Shown here one piece after another: positions 14,201-29,200 of a stretch of 64,000 bases of DNA. This stretch comes from Sipunculus nudus. Its lineage: Eukaryota > Annelida > Sipuncula > Golfingiida > Sipunculidae. Both the position numbers and the translations under genes were made by a program. The stretch covers positions 36,722,019 to 36,786,018 of the forward strand of contig CM049306.1 of the NCBI GenBank assembly GCA_026874595.1, in the 5' to 3' direction. Each line of letters starts with the position of its first letter. Positions within the stretch are counted from its first letter, which is position 1. The notes beneath the pieces were generated by a model. The model searched no databases. It was given only the letters and a program-made list of their open reading frames with translations, and was not told where the DNA came from.

Positions 14201-17200
14201 TGAAGAGGTCTAAAACTGGTGACTTTGACCCTCATCTTGAAATATGTTTTCCCCCTAAAATTTGAAGATGGGAGGCCTACAGGGAGGGGTTTTTATAATC
14301 CATAAATCCAAAACTCTTCTCCCTGGTTCCCTTGTCAGTATTTCAATATTCTTATGGTTTTGGACTCAAATTAACAAGTTAGGCATAATGACGACACTGA
14401 TTATGTGACCTGGTTTTACAGTTCAACAAATATGGCATGGTTACACTGCTCTGTGTTTGCTATTGGGCTTTACAATGTTATATATAAAAGTACTTGGGAA
14501 TCCTGTTTGTGTGCACTCTGTAACATTAACACATAAGATCCCTTCAATTTTAGACATAATGTTTATGTATGACACAGCCAAAATGGTGTAGTCCATATCT
14601 TTAGCAGTTATGCTAAAATGCTTGCACAGAGGGCAATATTATATAACTAGTAGTAGTAGTTGACTTTGAAATTTTTAAAACCACTATTTGGCATATATAA
14701 CTTCTACATGGGAATAGTGTAACAGAGAACACATCATAAGTTCATCAGAGATCATGCATGAAAGCAACGTCTATAAAAAATATAAAAATGTTATCCTTGT
14801 AGTTGTACATCTTTTTTTTTAAGTCAGTGTATGTAAACAAAAAAAAGTAATCAATACCTTATTCTGTGCACTTGAAATATCACTTTTTTTGTGTGGCTCA
14901 TGAAGTAGGTCACTATACTGCATATGAATTACACTATCTTGACAAGAGTTGATTAATTTATACTCCTGTCATTACTGCAGTTCAAATATCAGCCTGTACT
15001 CTCCAGATCCATTAGAACCATGGTAATGTGGTTACATTGTGATTAAACTGACAGACTAAATTAATCTTTAAAATTAGGTATATGTGATCAAATTGTGCTG
15101 CATTTTTGTTTATTTTATTTATTTATTGCATGCAGTACATAATTGATGAGATCAGTACAGGCATATGTATCTCAAAGCCTATGGTTGTACTTTGTTCCAT
15201 CAACCTACGTCCACCTGTTCTCAGAGATAATTTTCTTAATAGTTCATAATTTTCAATTTCCTAGTAAGTGGCATATGGAAGTGAAGGCCTGATATGGCCT
15301 CATAAAAATTTTTAATTAAATCTCAAGTTTGTTTTGCAGCTTTTTGGATTCTTTTCAATAATCTGAAATAACACCTGAGAGCCATCTCTGTTTTAGCAGG
15401 ACTATTCCTGATTGGTCCAGACCAGATCCTGATCAGGATATAGTCCGGCCTAAATTCCGACCTTAAATTAATAACAAAGAGAATGACTTCCTGACGTTCC
15501 TGTCCAATCAGTTGGAAGGTTATGGCTACCCATACCCCTGATCCAGCTCATAACTGTATCTACTTGCTAACTTCATATCCACAAAGGCTCTTTTTAATTA
15601 TCAAATCAATGTAAAAACTAAAATTGTTTAAATTTATAATTTTTCTTTTTAATTTTAGAATTTTAATTATTTTGATTCATACATACATGATGCATGTAGG
15701 CAATACAAGCAAGAAAAGTTTTATTCATCAAGTTAAACATATTTCGAATTTTTACAAAGAATAAGATGTGTCACCAAAATCAAATATTCTTTTATTCTAT
15801 TAATTCATGTCAGGTATCAGTCCTAATTTTCACTTGTTCAGTTTACTCTATATATCTTAAGTTTGGAATGGCATTTATTAAATTTTGTCATGATAAAATT
15901 AGATTTAAGTTTTATGAGTATGATGAACTAAGGTGAATTTTTCTTAATGTAATCAGAAGTATATGCTGAAGCAATCATTTATTAATATGTCAACTCACAG
16001 TCTGAATCAGGATTTGGGCTTGACCAGATCCTGATCAGGGTTTGGACTGGGCTGAATCATAATCAAAATTTGGTCTCGACCACTCAGAAATCAGGCTGCA
16101 CCAATAGCTGATCAGGATCAGGGCCTTGACATATAAAATATATGAACTATTATAAAATGTAGACTCATTTTTCAATTTTAAATAATTTTGTTCCTTAAAT
16201 AATGTGTAAAGTAGGTGTGTAACAACAATTAGATCCATTAATCTTCTAACCTACATTTCCCTTTCCTCCTTCAAAAATGTAGCTAATAACAATTATTATA
16301 GCGAAAAAAAAAACAATACATGGGCTTTAGGGGATGGACTGGACTAGAGCTGTGGTCCTGAGACTGTTTCTGACAGACTTCTGGTTATCATCATCTTTAA
16401 TGCAGTTCTTTGACCACTGATAGCATGCTGAGAAGGCCTTCATCACAGCCAGTAACCATTCCTTGTATTAGTCAGACACCTTTATTGATTTTTGTCGTAC
16501 ACGGTGGCTGGGATATTCAGATGCACAGGTTCAGAAAATGCAGTTAAATTGGCCCATGGCATGAACTGAGAATCTAAATTTTTAATCTAGTTGTGTTGCT
16601 TGTTGTTAAATATTCCAAGGTCTTCACCTCAATCCAGTTCAGAGATTTAAAGGAGGAGATTTTTTTCTGTTTTAAACATTGAAATGTTTGTGTGCTTTAT
16701 CAGCATACCAGGTTAAACAAGGTACATCATGTAATAGGATTTGAGATTATAATCTGATATCTCCAATCAGCTTCAGACAGTTGCTCAGTGGACTTACAGC
16801 TGTATTCGTTGACTCTCAGTCCCTCGGTTGGAAAATTTGCAAAACCAACAGTGCCTATGAATTGATTACAAAAAAGACATTTGTGAATACCAGTTATTCC
16901 CACACAAAATTAGTTTATCATTCAGTGTAGAGAACATCTGTAAGTTCACATCAGTATTTTTCACTGCTTGCTTTGGAATATAGATTTTAAGTTTGTCCCG
17001 CTTGTAACTTGTTTAAATGGAGTGTATTTGAGATTATGAAATGTTATTGGGGGGGGGGGGGGGTCTATATGTTTTCATTATGCCATTACATGCAATTCAT
17101 AAAATTGATATAAATTTTCAGAAATTTCCATCCAGTTGTATATAATAATCCATACAAATGTAAATTATGAAAAGATCATATTGCAAATGCAGCTTAACAT

Positions 17201-20200
17201 GTATAAATTCATATATAACATTTTCACATTAAACAGTTTCATTGAATCTTAATAGAAATAACTTGTGCATGATGTTTCTTGCAAACTGGCTGTCTCTGTT
17301 TACATATTTTAAGTCTTTATTCTGTAATTTTGTCCTTTGAATTATGATTGGCTATTTTGGTGATTGACAGGAATGCAGCTTCATGGGTGTGGTCTTGGAA
17401 GCTGATTGACATTCATCTTTGAATGACATACTTGTATCTTCAGTGAACACTGCCTGACAGTGGGTCAGAGCTGGAAATATTAAATGGTTTTCATTTGTTT
17501 GATTGACAGGAATGTATCCTCAGTGGAATGCTCTCCGTCAGCGGCAAGAAGGTGCTGCACATGGATCGCAACAAGTACTACGGTGGAGAGAGCGCATCCC
17601 TGACCCCTTTAGAGGAGGTATGTTAATGTACTATAAAGATCCAAATTTGTTAATATTGTTTTGTAAACCATTTTTATGATTTATTGTATGAAGATATGGA
17701 ATTTGAAGAACAGTTTTATGGAATCTTATACTTATGTAATAAAATGAAGTTGGGTAAACTTTTTTCCTCAATTCATCCTGAATCCGTTTGCTTAAGACAC
17801 TGTGTTATACCTCATTTTAAAGGTTATTGTTATTGCAGTGACTTTGCCAATAGTAGAATAACTAATTTTCAATGTACACTTCATTTTGAGTGATTTGCAT
17901 TGTTATAAAATTGCATGGAGGATACTATGAAAAACAGCTGAACTGCCTTTGTCAAAGTCCTGAATGCCTCAGAGTGATCTACACAACATATGCAGGCATG
18001 TGACACAATCGCAGGATTAAGGTATTCTGTGCATATGAATAACACCTGCTGTCAGTGACAGATTTAAGCATGTTTGACCTGACATTTGATCTATTCACTG
18101 TCTCACGTGCATGGTCAGTAAATGTAAAAAATCATTTGTCTCTCAATTTAGAAAAGGAGGGGTCCAATCCAGGAAGATTAAAGGCAAAACTAATAAAGGG
18201 CCCAAGGCCTGGAAAAGGAGGGGGAGGGGTCCAGGGCGCAGAAATTGATCTGAAACCCTAATAGATTGTGGTGGCTGAGAGGGTGGGGGGGGGGGGAATG
18301 GGTCCGGGATAAGTGTAAAGATATTTTTTTTCATATCTTATTGAGACAGTATTCAACTGAAAATCTATATTTTATTTACACTTTTTTAATAAAAAAAAAT
18401 TGAGCTAACATTCATCATCTCATTTAATATCCCCAAACCCAGATAAAAAGCCAAGTTACTGGGTTTATCAGCTAATTGTTACACAGCTTAGCTGAGTGTT
18501 AAGGTAGGATTTTAATTTCTTGGCAGGTTTGTATTAATTATATGCCTACCAGGGACTGCAGTGTGAGACAGTTGTCATCAGCATGTTCGTATGAGGGAAT
18601 TGTGAGGTCCTAGAATGAGTCTGAATGACAATTCAAAATAGCTTCAGGTTTTCAAGAAGTCACTTTAATTTATTAAGATTCAGACAAAAGGCATATATAT
18701 ATTTAAAATCAGGTTGTTTGTAACCTGTTGTATGACATAATTTGGTTTGTTGTCTACCCATCATCTAGCATTCTAATGTATTTCTACATAAACACTTCAT
18801 ATTAAATTGAAATGTTTGGGAAACTTTTACTTCAATCAGAAATTAATTTTGTAATGAAAACATCAAATATAGTGCCCATTTCCTCATAGGGAATTAGGGA
18901 ATTGAAAAGATTAAATTCTGCCAGGTACAACACAATATTTATAAAACTGGAGGAAGTGAACAGCTTAAGTACATAGCTGTTTGCAGGAAATTATTTTGTA
19001 TGTGCTAGGTTTCTTATCTGGGGCCAGATGGATTCCAGATCCTGTTGTGTCTGTGGGAGTTTACTGCAGTGTCAGTTACCACAGATATTAGGAATATTGC
19101 TTTACGAAAAAAGGGCAGTTATGATTAGGTACTAAATTTCATGAGGATTGAGGAACATAAAGATAAATCCATGAAGAGTCCCATTAATTTTCTGCCACTT
19201 GAACACTATAGCTTAAAGGAATAAAACTATTTAAAAAGTTCAGATTATTAATGTTGGTATTAATTTTTGTCTGTGTTGTAAATCTTAAATTTTTAAGTTA
19301 GGTAATTTATAATCCTTTGTCATTCTGTCCCACCTTATACTTGTATTTCATGCAATATACAATATTACTTGTGGAATTAATACATATTTATTATAAGCTA
19401 AATGCTTGGGGATGAATTTTCTTTAAGAAAATGAGTTTGTGTTGAATTTCATTTACTAGTATATACCAGTTTTTTATTATGATAAGGGTGTTGTTTGGGC
19501 AATCCATATTGCCTTTTTGCTATACTCCTGTCTTTTGATATACCCGCCATCCATTTATTAAATTTTAGTGTTACTGCAATAACTCACCATAATTACTTAC
19601 ATTATCTCACCTGAGTTCTATTATCGAGGCAAATCAACAAATATTTGAAGAGGTCATAAGGTTACTTCAGGATGTTGCTGCTATAACTTACAGGAATGCG
19701 ATGCATTTTGATGAGTCTCAACAGGTATATTAACCAATATAATTTCTCACCTAAGTTCGATTCATGGCATATCCTTGCATATTTAATAAGATCAGAGGAC
19801 TTTGGTAGTGTCTTGATGACTTACCAAAAATCTGATATATTTTCCTGAAACTCATTGTAAATATTATCCAATAAAGTTTCTCATCTCATTTGAAATCTCT
19901 GCAAAACCTATGCATATTTAATGAAGTCAGAGGTCATAAAACAAAGAGTGGGTGAATTATGCACCCTTCTGGTGCTCATTTTTCTTTTTTTAAAGGCAGA
20001 GGACCACAAGGAGAATAATAAGTTACAAGTTACTAGGATGATAATATCACTTGACTTATATGAAAATGAACCAAGCATTATAAACATGAAGGTTGTTTGT
20101 TGAGTCTGAACTAATGTTGTCTTGGTTGATGGTATGGACAAACCCAAGTAATCTATTAAATGCCTGATGTGGCATCACTGAATATAGAAGCTGCATTATG

Positions 20201-23200
20201 GTAATATTTATCATTATTCATGGTTATTCTGTTTTCACTTGAAGCTGTACAGACATTTTGATAGCCAAAGAAAACCTCCCGAGGAGATGGGAAAAGGACG
20301 CGACTGGAATGTCGACCTCATTCCCAAATTCCTGATGGCTAATGGTTGGTGGTCTTTCAGTTTCTTTTGTTCATTTTAAAATTGTGGGCATCCTTTTGAC
20401 TTCATTTTGAATGTATACCAGTGAATTTTTTTTGCCATGTATTTTTTTTGTGCTGCATAATGACATGTGATATTATCTTTTTGCAAACTATGTTCTTAAA
20501 TTTGAAATTATTCACTTCTCCTGTGAGACCTTAAAAAAAGGTTTTGACATTCATAATTAATCCTGTTCAAAGTGAAATCTGAGTAGATGGTGTAGGTTGA
20601 AATGGTAATTGTCTGCTTGCAAAATATCTGAAGGACGTTTCATGAATTTTAATTGTCTAGGGGAAGAGCACAGGATTCAAAGCCAGGAGATCATGAGTTC
20701 AAATCTAAGCCAAGGAGCAGTGAGATCTTTTGCAGGGAGCCCCCTTCTGCAGGCATGATGAGCAAGCTTTGTATCACTTACAAACGAGTGAGACTTTGGG
20801 GGGACGGGGGTTCCTGTGTTATGACACAGTAAAGAGGATGTTTGCACACTGAGGATGCAGATGCTTTAGCTACAGAGCCATTGTGACACAAAGGTCACAA
20901 ATGTGAGAAATTGTGTGCTACCCCTTGTTACATTACAAAAAAATAAGGTGGTTGAAATGGTGTTTGTCAGCATACATATAGCATGATAATGGATGTTGAT
21001 AGTGATGTGTCAAATTGCTTTCCATTTATAGTTTACTCAAGACTGGACAAAGCAATATTATCAAATACTTAATACTTTTTGCAGGTCAGCTGGTGAAATT
21101 GCTGATCCATACAGGAGTTACTAGGTACCTGGAGTTTAAGTCCATTGAGGGGAGCTATGTGTATAAGGGTGGAAAGATCTACAAGGTGCCAGCAAACGAG
21201 ACAGAAGCCCTAGCATCTAGTAAGTGATACATTAAAAACTAGAGAGCACTGAGAAGAGTGAACACCTCTGCAATGCCAATACATTGGTATTAATACATTG
21301 GTACAGTGGTCCCTGCCTTGAACAAGCACCCTTTCTCCCAAAGAAAAAAGATCTGTCATGGCAGTGGTCATTTGATCAAGGGGTGTGAAAAGTCATCGTT
21401 TCATTAGTTGGAAATCTTAACAATAATTTGAGCATTTACCAAATTATGGAGTAGATCAGTGTTCTGTTTCTTTTATACATTTGATAATTTTATACATTAA
21501 ATTTTGAAACATTGATCTAGATTGGAGCTTGTAAAAATACTTCAGGCTAATAAAGTCTTGCCAGACCTTCCTGAATACTACCAAAAAATTCCAGTGGTCT
21601 GGCACTCATTTTAGGCCCTTTGTTAACCATTAATGAAAACTTCTACATTTTGGCACATATTTATCTTTTTTTTTTCCAGACAATTTGATACCTAGTCTTG
21701 TAAGATCTTACACCAATTCTCATAAAGTTCAAAGTTGCAGTAGTGCATTATAAATCTCTATAATGTTCATGAAATGTTAATGTATTTACAGGTCTTATGG
21801 GTCTCTTTGAAAAACGCCGTTTCAAGAATTTCCTAGAGTATGTGCAGAACTATGACCCTAATGACCCTGCAACACACAAGAAGGATTTTAACCCTGCCCA
21901 AGCCACTATGAGAGAATGTTACAAGTACTTCAGCCTTGATGATAACACGGCAGATTTCACAGGACATGCATTAGCCCTCTACAGAGATGATGAGTAAGAC
22001 ATTTATTCCATTTCTCACATCCATCTGTTTCTGTTTTTTGCTATGACTGTTTTCATTAACTTATCAGTTATCATAAAATTGTATTTTTTAGGGGTTGCAA
22101 ATAAAATTTCGCTTTTAAATGAGAAGGAAAAATTGGTATTAAAAAGCAAAAGGATATGCTTTTGTTATATTATCATGTTTTTAGTCAGCTGACTTTTAAT
22201 CATCTGAGCTATAGCGATCACTCTTTGTCCATCGTCCGTCTGTCTGTCACTGTCAACCTGTCAGTCTGTCTGTCTGTCTTTCTGTTAACAAGGCACAAAT
22301 CATAACCACTGGACCGGGAAACTCCTTATTGAAATCTCATGGAGGTCCATAAAAAATCTCCTTGGAAACCTGAAATTAGGTCATGATGACCTGTATTTTG
22401 CAAACTACAGGCTGAAAACATGATTTAGAGCACCCAGTCAGTCAGATTGGCCCCAAATTGTATCCCCTAGGCCTAGAATCTTCTACCATTTCCACCATGG
22501 AGTTCCATTAAAAAATCTCGTTTGAAACCTGAAATTACGTCACTGTGACCTATATCCTCCCGAGCTATGAGGCTCAAAAGTACGCCCCCAGAATAATTAA
22601 ATATTTGATACAAAAGCTCCAGTATCTGTATAACTAATGCATTGATTGCCATGATTCTTTCCATGCATATTGATCATTGAGTGTTTCATCATTTCCTGTA
22701 GACATTTGGCATCACCTCTATTTTTCCAAATTTTTCCACATATTTTTATGCCCCCGCCACAAAGTGGCCGGGGCATATAGTTTTACCCATGTCCGTCATT
22801 CCGTCCTTCCGTCCTTCCGTCATTCCCAAATCAAACAGTTGTACGGACTTTTTTTCGCAATGGCTGCAGATATTGGCCTGATTTTTGGTGTGTGAGCAGA
22901 TATAGACCAGTTACAGATCGATTTCAAGTTTCATCCCAGTTGACCTACTTTTGATTGTTTTATGGCTCCTGAACATAGAAAATTTCATGAAAAATAGAAA
23001 TATTCATGACAGATACACATGTACAGACTTTTTTTCGCAATGCCTGCAGATATTCGCCTGATTTTTGGTGTGTGAGCAGATATAGATCAGTTACAGATCG
23101 AGTTCGCGTTTCGTCTTGGTTGACCTACTTTTGACCGTTTTACGGCTCCTGAACATAGAAAATTTCATGAAAAATATGAAATTTCATGACAAATACACAT

Positions 23201-26200
23201 GTACGGACTTTTTTTCGCAGTGCCTGCAGATATTGGCCTGATTTTTGGTGTGTGGACAGATATAGACTAGTTACAGATCGAGTTTGGGTTTTGTACCGGT
23301 TGACCTACTTTTGACCGTTTTACGGCTCCTTAACATAGAAAAATTTCATGAAAAATAGAAATATTCATGACAGATACACATGTACGGACTTTTTTTCGCA
23401 ATGCCTGCAGATATTGGCCTGATTTTTGGTGTGTGAGCAGATATAGACCAGTTACAGATCGATTTCAAGTTTCATCCCAGTTGACCTACTTTTGATTGTT
23501 TTATGGCTCCTGAACATAGAAAATTTCATGAAAAATATGAAATTTCATGACAATTACACATGTACGGACTTTTTTTCGCAATGCCTGCAGATATTGGCCT
23601 GATTTTTGGTGTGTCAGCAGATATTGACCAGTTACAGATGGAGTTCGCATTTCGTCCCGGTTGACCTACTTTTGACTGTTTTACGGCTCCTGAACATAAA
23701 AAATTTCATGTAAAATATATATTTTCATGACAAATACACTTGTACAGACTTTTCTTCACAATACCTGCAGATATTGGCCTGATTTTTGGTGTGTGGGCAG
23801 ATAATGACCAGTTACAGATCAAGTTCACGTTTTGTCCCAGTTGACCTATTTTTGACCATTTGGCGGTGCTCTAACAGAGAAAATTTCATAAAAAGGTGCC
23901 CATGTATGGACTTTTTTTCGCAGTGCCTGCAGATACAGGCCTGATTTTTGGTATGTAGGCAGATAATGACCAGTTACAGATCGAGTTCTTGTTTTGTCTC
24001 AGTTGACCTACTTTTGACCATTTGACTGCTCCTGAACATAGAAAGTTTCATGAAAAATATAAATTTTCATAACAAATGCATATGTACTGACTTTTTTTCT
24101 TCAATGCCTGCAGATACCACCCTGATTTTTTTTGTGTGGGCAGATAGTGACAGTTACAGATTGAGTTTGCGTTTCATCCCGGTTGACCTACTTTTCATTG
24201 TTTTACGGCTCCTAAACATAGAAAATTTCATGAAAGACAGAAATCTTTATGGAAAATGCACATGTATGGACTTTTTTTCACAATGCCTGCATATACTGGC
24301 ATGATTTTTGGTGTGTTGCTTGATAATGACACGTTACAGATCGAGTTTGCATTTTGCCCTTGTTGACCTACTTTTGACCATACGACACCTCCTGAACTTA
24401 AAAAATTTTCCAAATTTAACAAATGTTTCTAATTTGCTCAAGGCGGGGGCATTCGTGTCGTTCCGACACATCTAGTCTTATCTTTGAGACCATCAGATGA
24501 AGCAGTCCATCTGTTAACAGGGCATAAATCATAACAATTGGACCCTAGAATCTTCTAACTATACATCAAGGGAGGTCCAAGGCAAATCTCATTGGAAACC
24601 TGAAATCATGTCATGGTGACCAATATTTTGTAAACTACAGGCTGAAAACATGATTTTGAGCACCCAATCAGTCAGAAGGGGCACAAATTGTATCTGCTAG
24701 GCCTAGAATCTTCTTACGTGACATTCAGGCAGATCCTGGGTAAATCTGCATGGAAACCTGAAATTAGGTCATAGTGACCTATATTCTGTAAACTATGGGC
24801 CAACATTATGATTTTTAGCACCCTGAAAATCAGATGGGCACAAATTGTATCTGCTAGCCATATAATGTTCCATTGTTATATAGAGGAAGTCTTGGGCAAT
24901 CTCCATGGAAACCTGAAATTAGGTCATGGTGACCTACATCACTGGCCAAAAACATTTGAAGCACCCACACAATTAGACAGGGTACAAAAATGTACCTTTG
25001 GACCTAGAATCTTCTGTCTTGACATCCAGGGATGTCCTTAAAAATGTGTATGGTCATATTTAGCTCAGCTTACTGCATACAAAAAGGCTAGATTTCATGG
25101 GAATGGCTGGACATATTATCATAAAACTTTTTTTTCTTATTGATTTTGAAGTTCTTTAACTGCTACAGATGAATGGGGATACCACCTACAAAATTTGGCA
25201 TTCAATGATAATATTCCTTTTGTGCATGTCTTCTTAGTCAGCTGAGTGACATGATCCACGGGTCACTTGTTTTTAATTTAAGCCGTGCTTTGATTGACAT
25301 ATTTTAGAATGATAACTGTTTATATGACTTTAACTCATTTATTCAAGTATGTACAGATACTGAGTCATATTTCGGGCAAGTGCTCCATGTTTTTTGCGCA
25401 GCAGACTAGGTCATCTAAACTATAATGATCACTATATGTCCGTTGTCTGTTTGGCCAGCCGTTTGCAGGGCACAAATTGTAACCATTAGACCTATAAACT
25501 TGTAACGGTCCTGTTTTTCCTTGGAAACCTGAAATAAGGTCATGGTGACCTATATTTTGTGAACCACAAGCTGAAAACATGATTTTGAGCACCCAGTCGG
25601 TCAGATGGGGCACAAATTGTATCCCTTATTCCTAGAATCTTCTAATGTAATATTCTGGGACATTCTGGGCTAATGTCCTTGGAAACCTGAAATCAGGTCA
25701 TATCTGTTAAACCAAAAGTTCTAACACAATATCCAGGGGGGTTCTAGGCAAATCTCCTTGGAAACCTAAAATAAGGTCCTGGTGACCTATAATCTGCATC
25801 CTATAGGAAAAAGATTTCATATGAGCACCTTGAATGTCAGATGGGCACAAATTGTATTTGTTAAACAAAAAATCTTCTAACGCAATATGCAGGGAGGTTC
25901 TAGGCAAATCTCCTTGGAAACCTGAAATTAGTTCATGCTGACCTAAAATTTGTGACCTATGAGCCAAAAACATGATTTTTAGCTCCCAGACAGTCAGATG
26001 GAACACAACTTGATGCTGTGAGGCCTAGAATCTTCTTATGTAGCATATTGGAGGATCCTTGGCAAATGTATGTTAAAACCTATTCTCACAGACAATATAT
26101 AACATTAATAAAAGAAATGAGTATCATGTCGAATTCAGCAGAGTGTCACAGGTCACTTCTTCTTTTTCTTCAGTGTTGAGAATTAGCAATTCATCATTTT

Positions 26201-29200
26201 AATTTCTTTGTTACATACTAATCTGGAATTTTTGTTTACTCAAGCTTAAACAGTCAAGCAAACTGGTGTACAGGGCATCATGATCCTTCGGTTACATGTG
26301 TATAAATATATGCATTAATTATGTTAGAATATCTAAAACAACAACCTTTTCATAAATCAATATGAAGGCAATCAGATTGTGATTAATATTGTGAACAGAA
26401 ATATCAAGAATTGGTGAAAATAATAATAATTAAGAGATTTCTTGTTGTAAAGGTTAAGGGGGTTTATAAGTGAAGCATACCAGTCTATTGGTAATTACAG
26501 TAGTATATATTATTTAAGTAAACAGCAGTGTGATGTCTATATAAGATATTTTTACAAGCAATGCTGATGGTAAGATATAACTTTGTGAGGCTTGCAAGTA
26601 GTTAGATCTGTAACAGCTGAAGTAGTGATATTGTAAGCACCTGTAGCATGTTTGATAAGAAAATTAATGAATGGTTACAAGAGCTGTAGACAGTCAACCC
26701 ACAAACTTCCATATCATGTGGTCAGTTATTGTGTGGTTTGTTTTTGTGACTCTTGCAGCTATGTGGATGAACTAGCTGAGCCTACAATTTTGAAAATCAA
26801 GCTATACAGTGACTCACTAGTTCGTTACGGCAAGTCCCCGTATCTGTACCCCTTGTATGGCCTGGGTGAACTGCCTCAGGGATTTGCCAGGTAACGATGT
26901 TCGCCCTGCTACATGCTGCATGTGGTGTGGTACCCCTCGTCGGGGTCAGTGTATGAACTATCCTTTTGTGCCCAGTGCTGCTTTGGTTGTACACACGCCT
27001 CACTGTTTTATCTTTTTTTAGTTGCATCCCCTCTTTATCTTGCAGATATATCGATAAACGCGGTGGAGCTGTGGAAGCCATGAGTCGCATCCGCTTATAC
27101 CAGGAGTCACTAGTTAGATATGGCAAAACTCCATACTTGTACCCCTTGTACGGTCTTGGAGAGCTGCCTCAAGGCTTTGCTAGGTAAATTTTCAGTTTGC
27201 ACCAAACTGGTGTTTTCTTCCCATCCCCCCCATCCCATCCCCCTTTCCTGCTTCTGCTTGTAGCTAGTCTGCATGCATTCTGTTTCAGTTATACCTCCCC
27301 CCTTTTGTAAACATTTTCTGATTGTTTCACATTGTATTCATGTTTGTGTTGTAGGGTTTTTGCTTGTGTTCCCATATTAGTGTATTTTTAATGAGGTGAA
27401 TGCCTTTACCCTTCACTGCTCAGACAACCCTACAGGACCTCTAGAAAATTTTACCTCCCTCTTTTTAGCCAGATTTTCAAATTGTGACAAGTTCAGACAT
27501 ATTGCATGTTTATTTTTCAGATATTCATTTACTTAAAATGTATTAACTGTCAAAAACTGCTTAAAGATTGTGAAAAGAAATGAGATGTTATGTCTAATGT
27601 TGATATAAATCTAAATGTGTCTGTAATCTAATTTTAATCTGAAGAGTCAAGTGTTATTTATAAACAGAAATAGTGAAATCATGATTCAAGGTATTGATAT
27701 TCTCACATTTCAAGATTTTAATTAGCTTCATATATACACACAAAATACCATAACCAGTTTATGATTGAAACTTTTTTTTTTTAAAGTATAGATATTAACC
27801 ATTTAAACCTTTACATAGTTACTTGTGCATGACAAAAGAAGTCTTGCATTTCGTGCCATTTTCATGACCGGACAACTTGACCATATGATCTGCAAAATGA
27901 TTTTTTTAAAACTGGTCCTATACGACAAGAGAACTGTCCCTGACTGTGTACAAATGTTAACACTTTAACCTAAATCACCAAGAATACAGTGTTATATAAT
28001 AGTAAGTGTTATATAATAGTACATACTTTTTGAATTTAAATTAGATTCAGTTTTATTCTAAATCATTACAAATTTAAAGCACAAAGAAAGGCCCTCCATT
28101 TTCTGGAAAAAGTTTTTAACCATCACTGTTCTTTTGTTAAATATTTTCTGTTTGGAAAACAAGAATACTCACTTTGCACAGGGAAAATTACAGTGTGTAG
28201 ATTGCTTAGGTGAGTAAGCCTTGCATGGCATGCACTTAGGGATGAGTATAGAGAAGTATCATATGGTATATGCTATATATATATATGTACTTGATGTTGT
28301 ACACTAATTTTATGGCCATATTCCAGCCAATGTATATTTTGACATTTATAATGATGAACTAAGCATGACACTCCAGTTGAGCCTGCCACCCACCTGGGAT
28401 TTTCTGGCGATTTTTATCTACAACAAGTTGCAGACAGTTTGCAACTGTCTGCAACTGCTTGTGACTGGTGTTCATCGATCATTTGCAGACTCAAGATCAC
28501 AGAGTTTCCTGTGTTGTTTATTTAATTAAGAGATGATAAAATTTATTAAAACCATTTTAAAAATTGATAAAAACAATGACAATATCAGCCACAACTCACC
28601 AGAACAGCCCAATACCACAGCTATCACTTCATATCATGCCTTTATTTTCCTGTTTGTATGATGGTATTCAGGCCAAGTCTGGTCGTATGCACACAGTGTT
28701 TGATTCCACATCGTCATCAATTCATCTTCCTCTAATTCAGTGAACTAAAAAAAAAGCTGTCTCGGGGCTACGCCACGCCACTTTTCACACCTACATGCTC
28801 AGTCTGAGAGTAGTCACCTGACAAAAATTCCTGCAACCAATTGGATGATGTTCAGTTGAAAAGGCATCACAAGCAATAGCAGTTGATAGCAAAAGTCTCA
28901 AGGAATTTCAAGTGATTCGCAAGTTTTCTGACATGCCAGAAACATTGCTATTGTCTGTCACTAGCAGTGGCAATTCTTGTTGCAAGGCATGCTCACTATC
29001 AGAACACATGCAATTATAATTGCCGACCAGTAGCAGATCCCTTGCGATTTTAATTGCATCCCATCGCAGCTAAATTGCCAGGGGGTGACAGGCTTTAGTA
29101 GCACTCCCTGTGTTTCATTTTAGTATCATTAGTTCCCACCACCCCCCCCCCCCCCCCCCCCCATGAAAGCTCACTTAAAATGGCCTAACATTGAAGTTAA

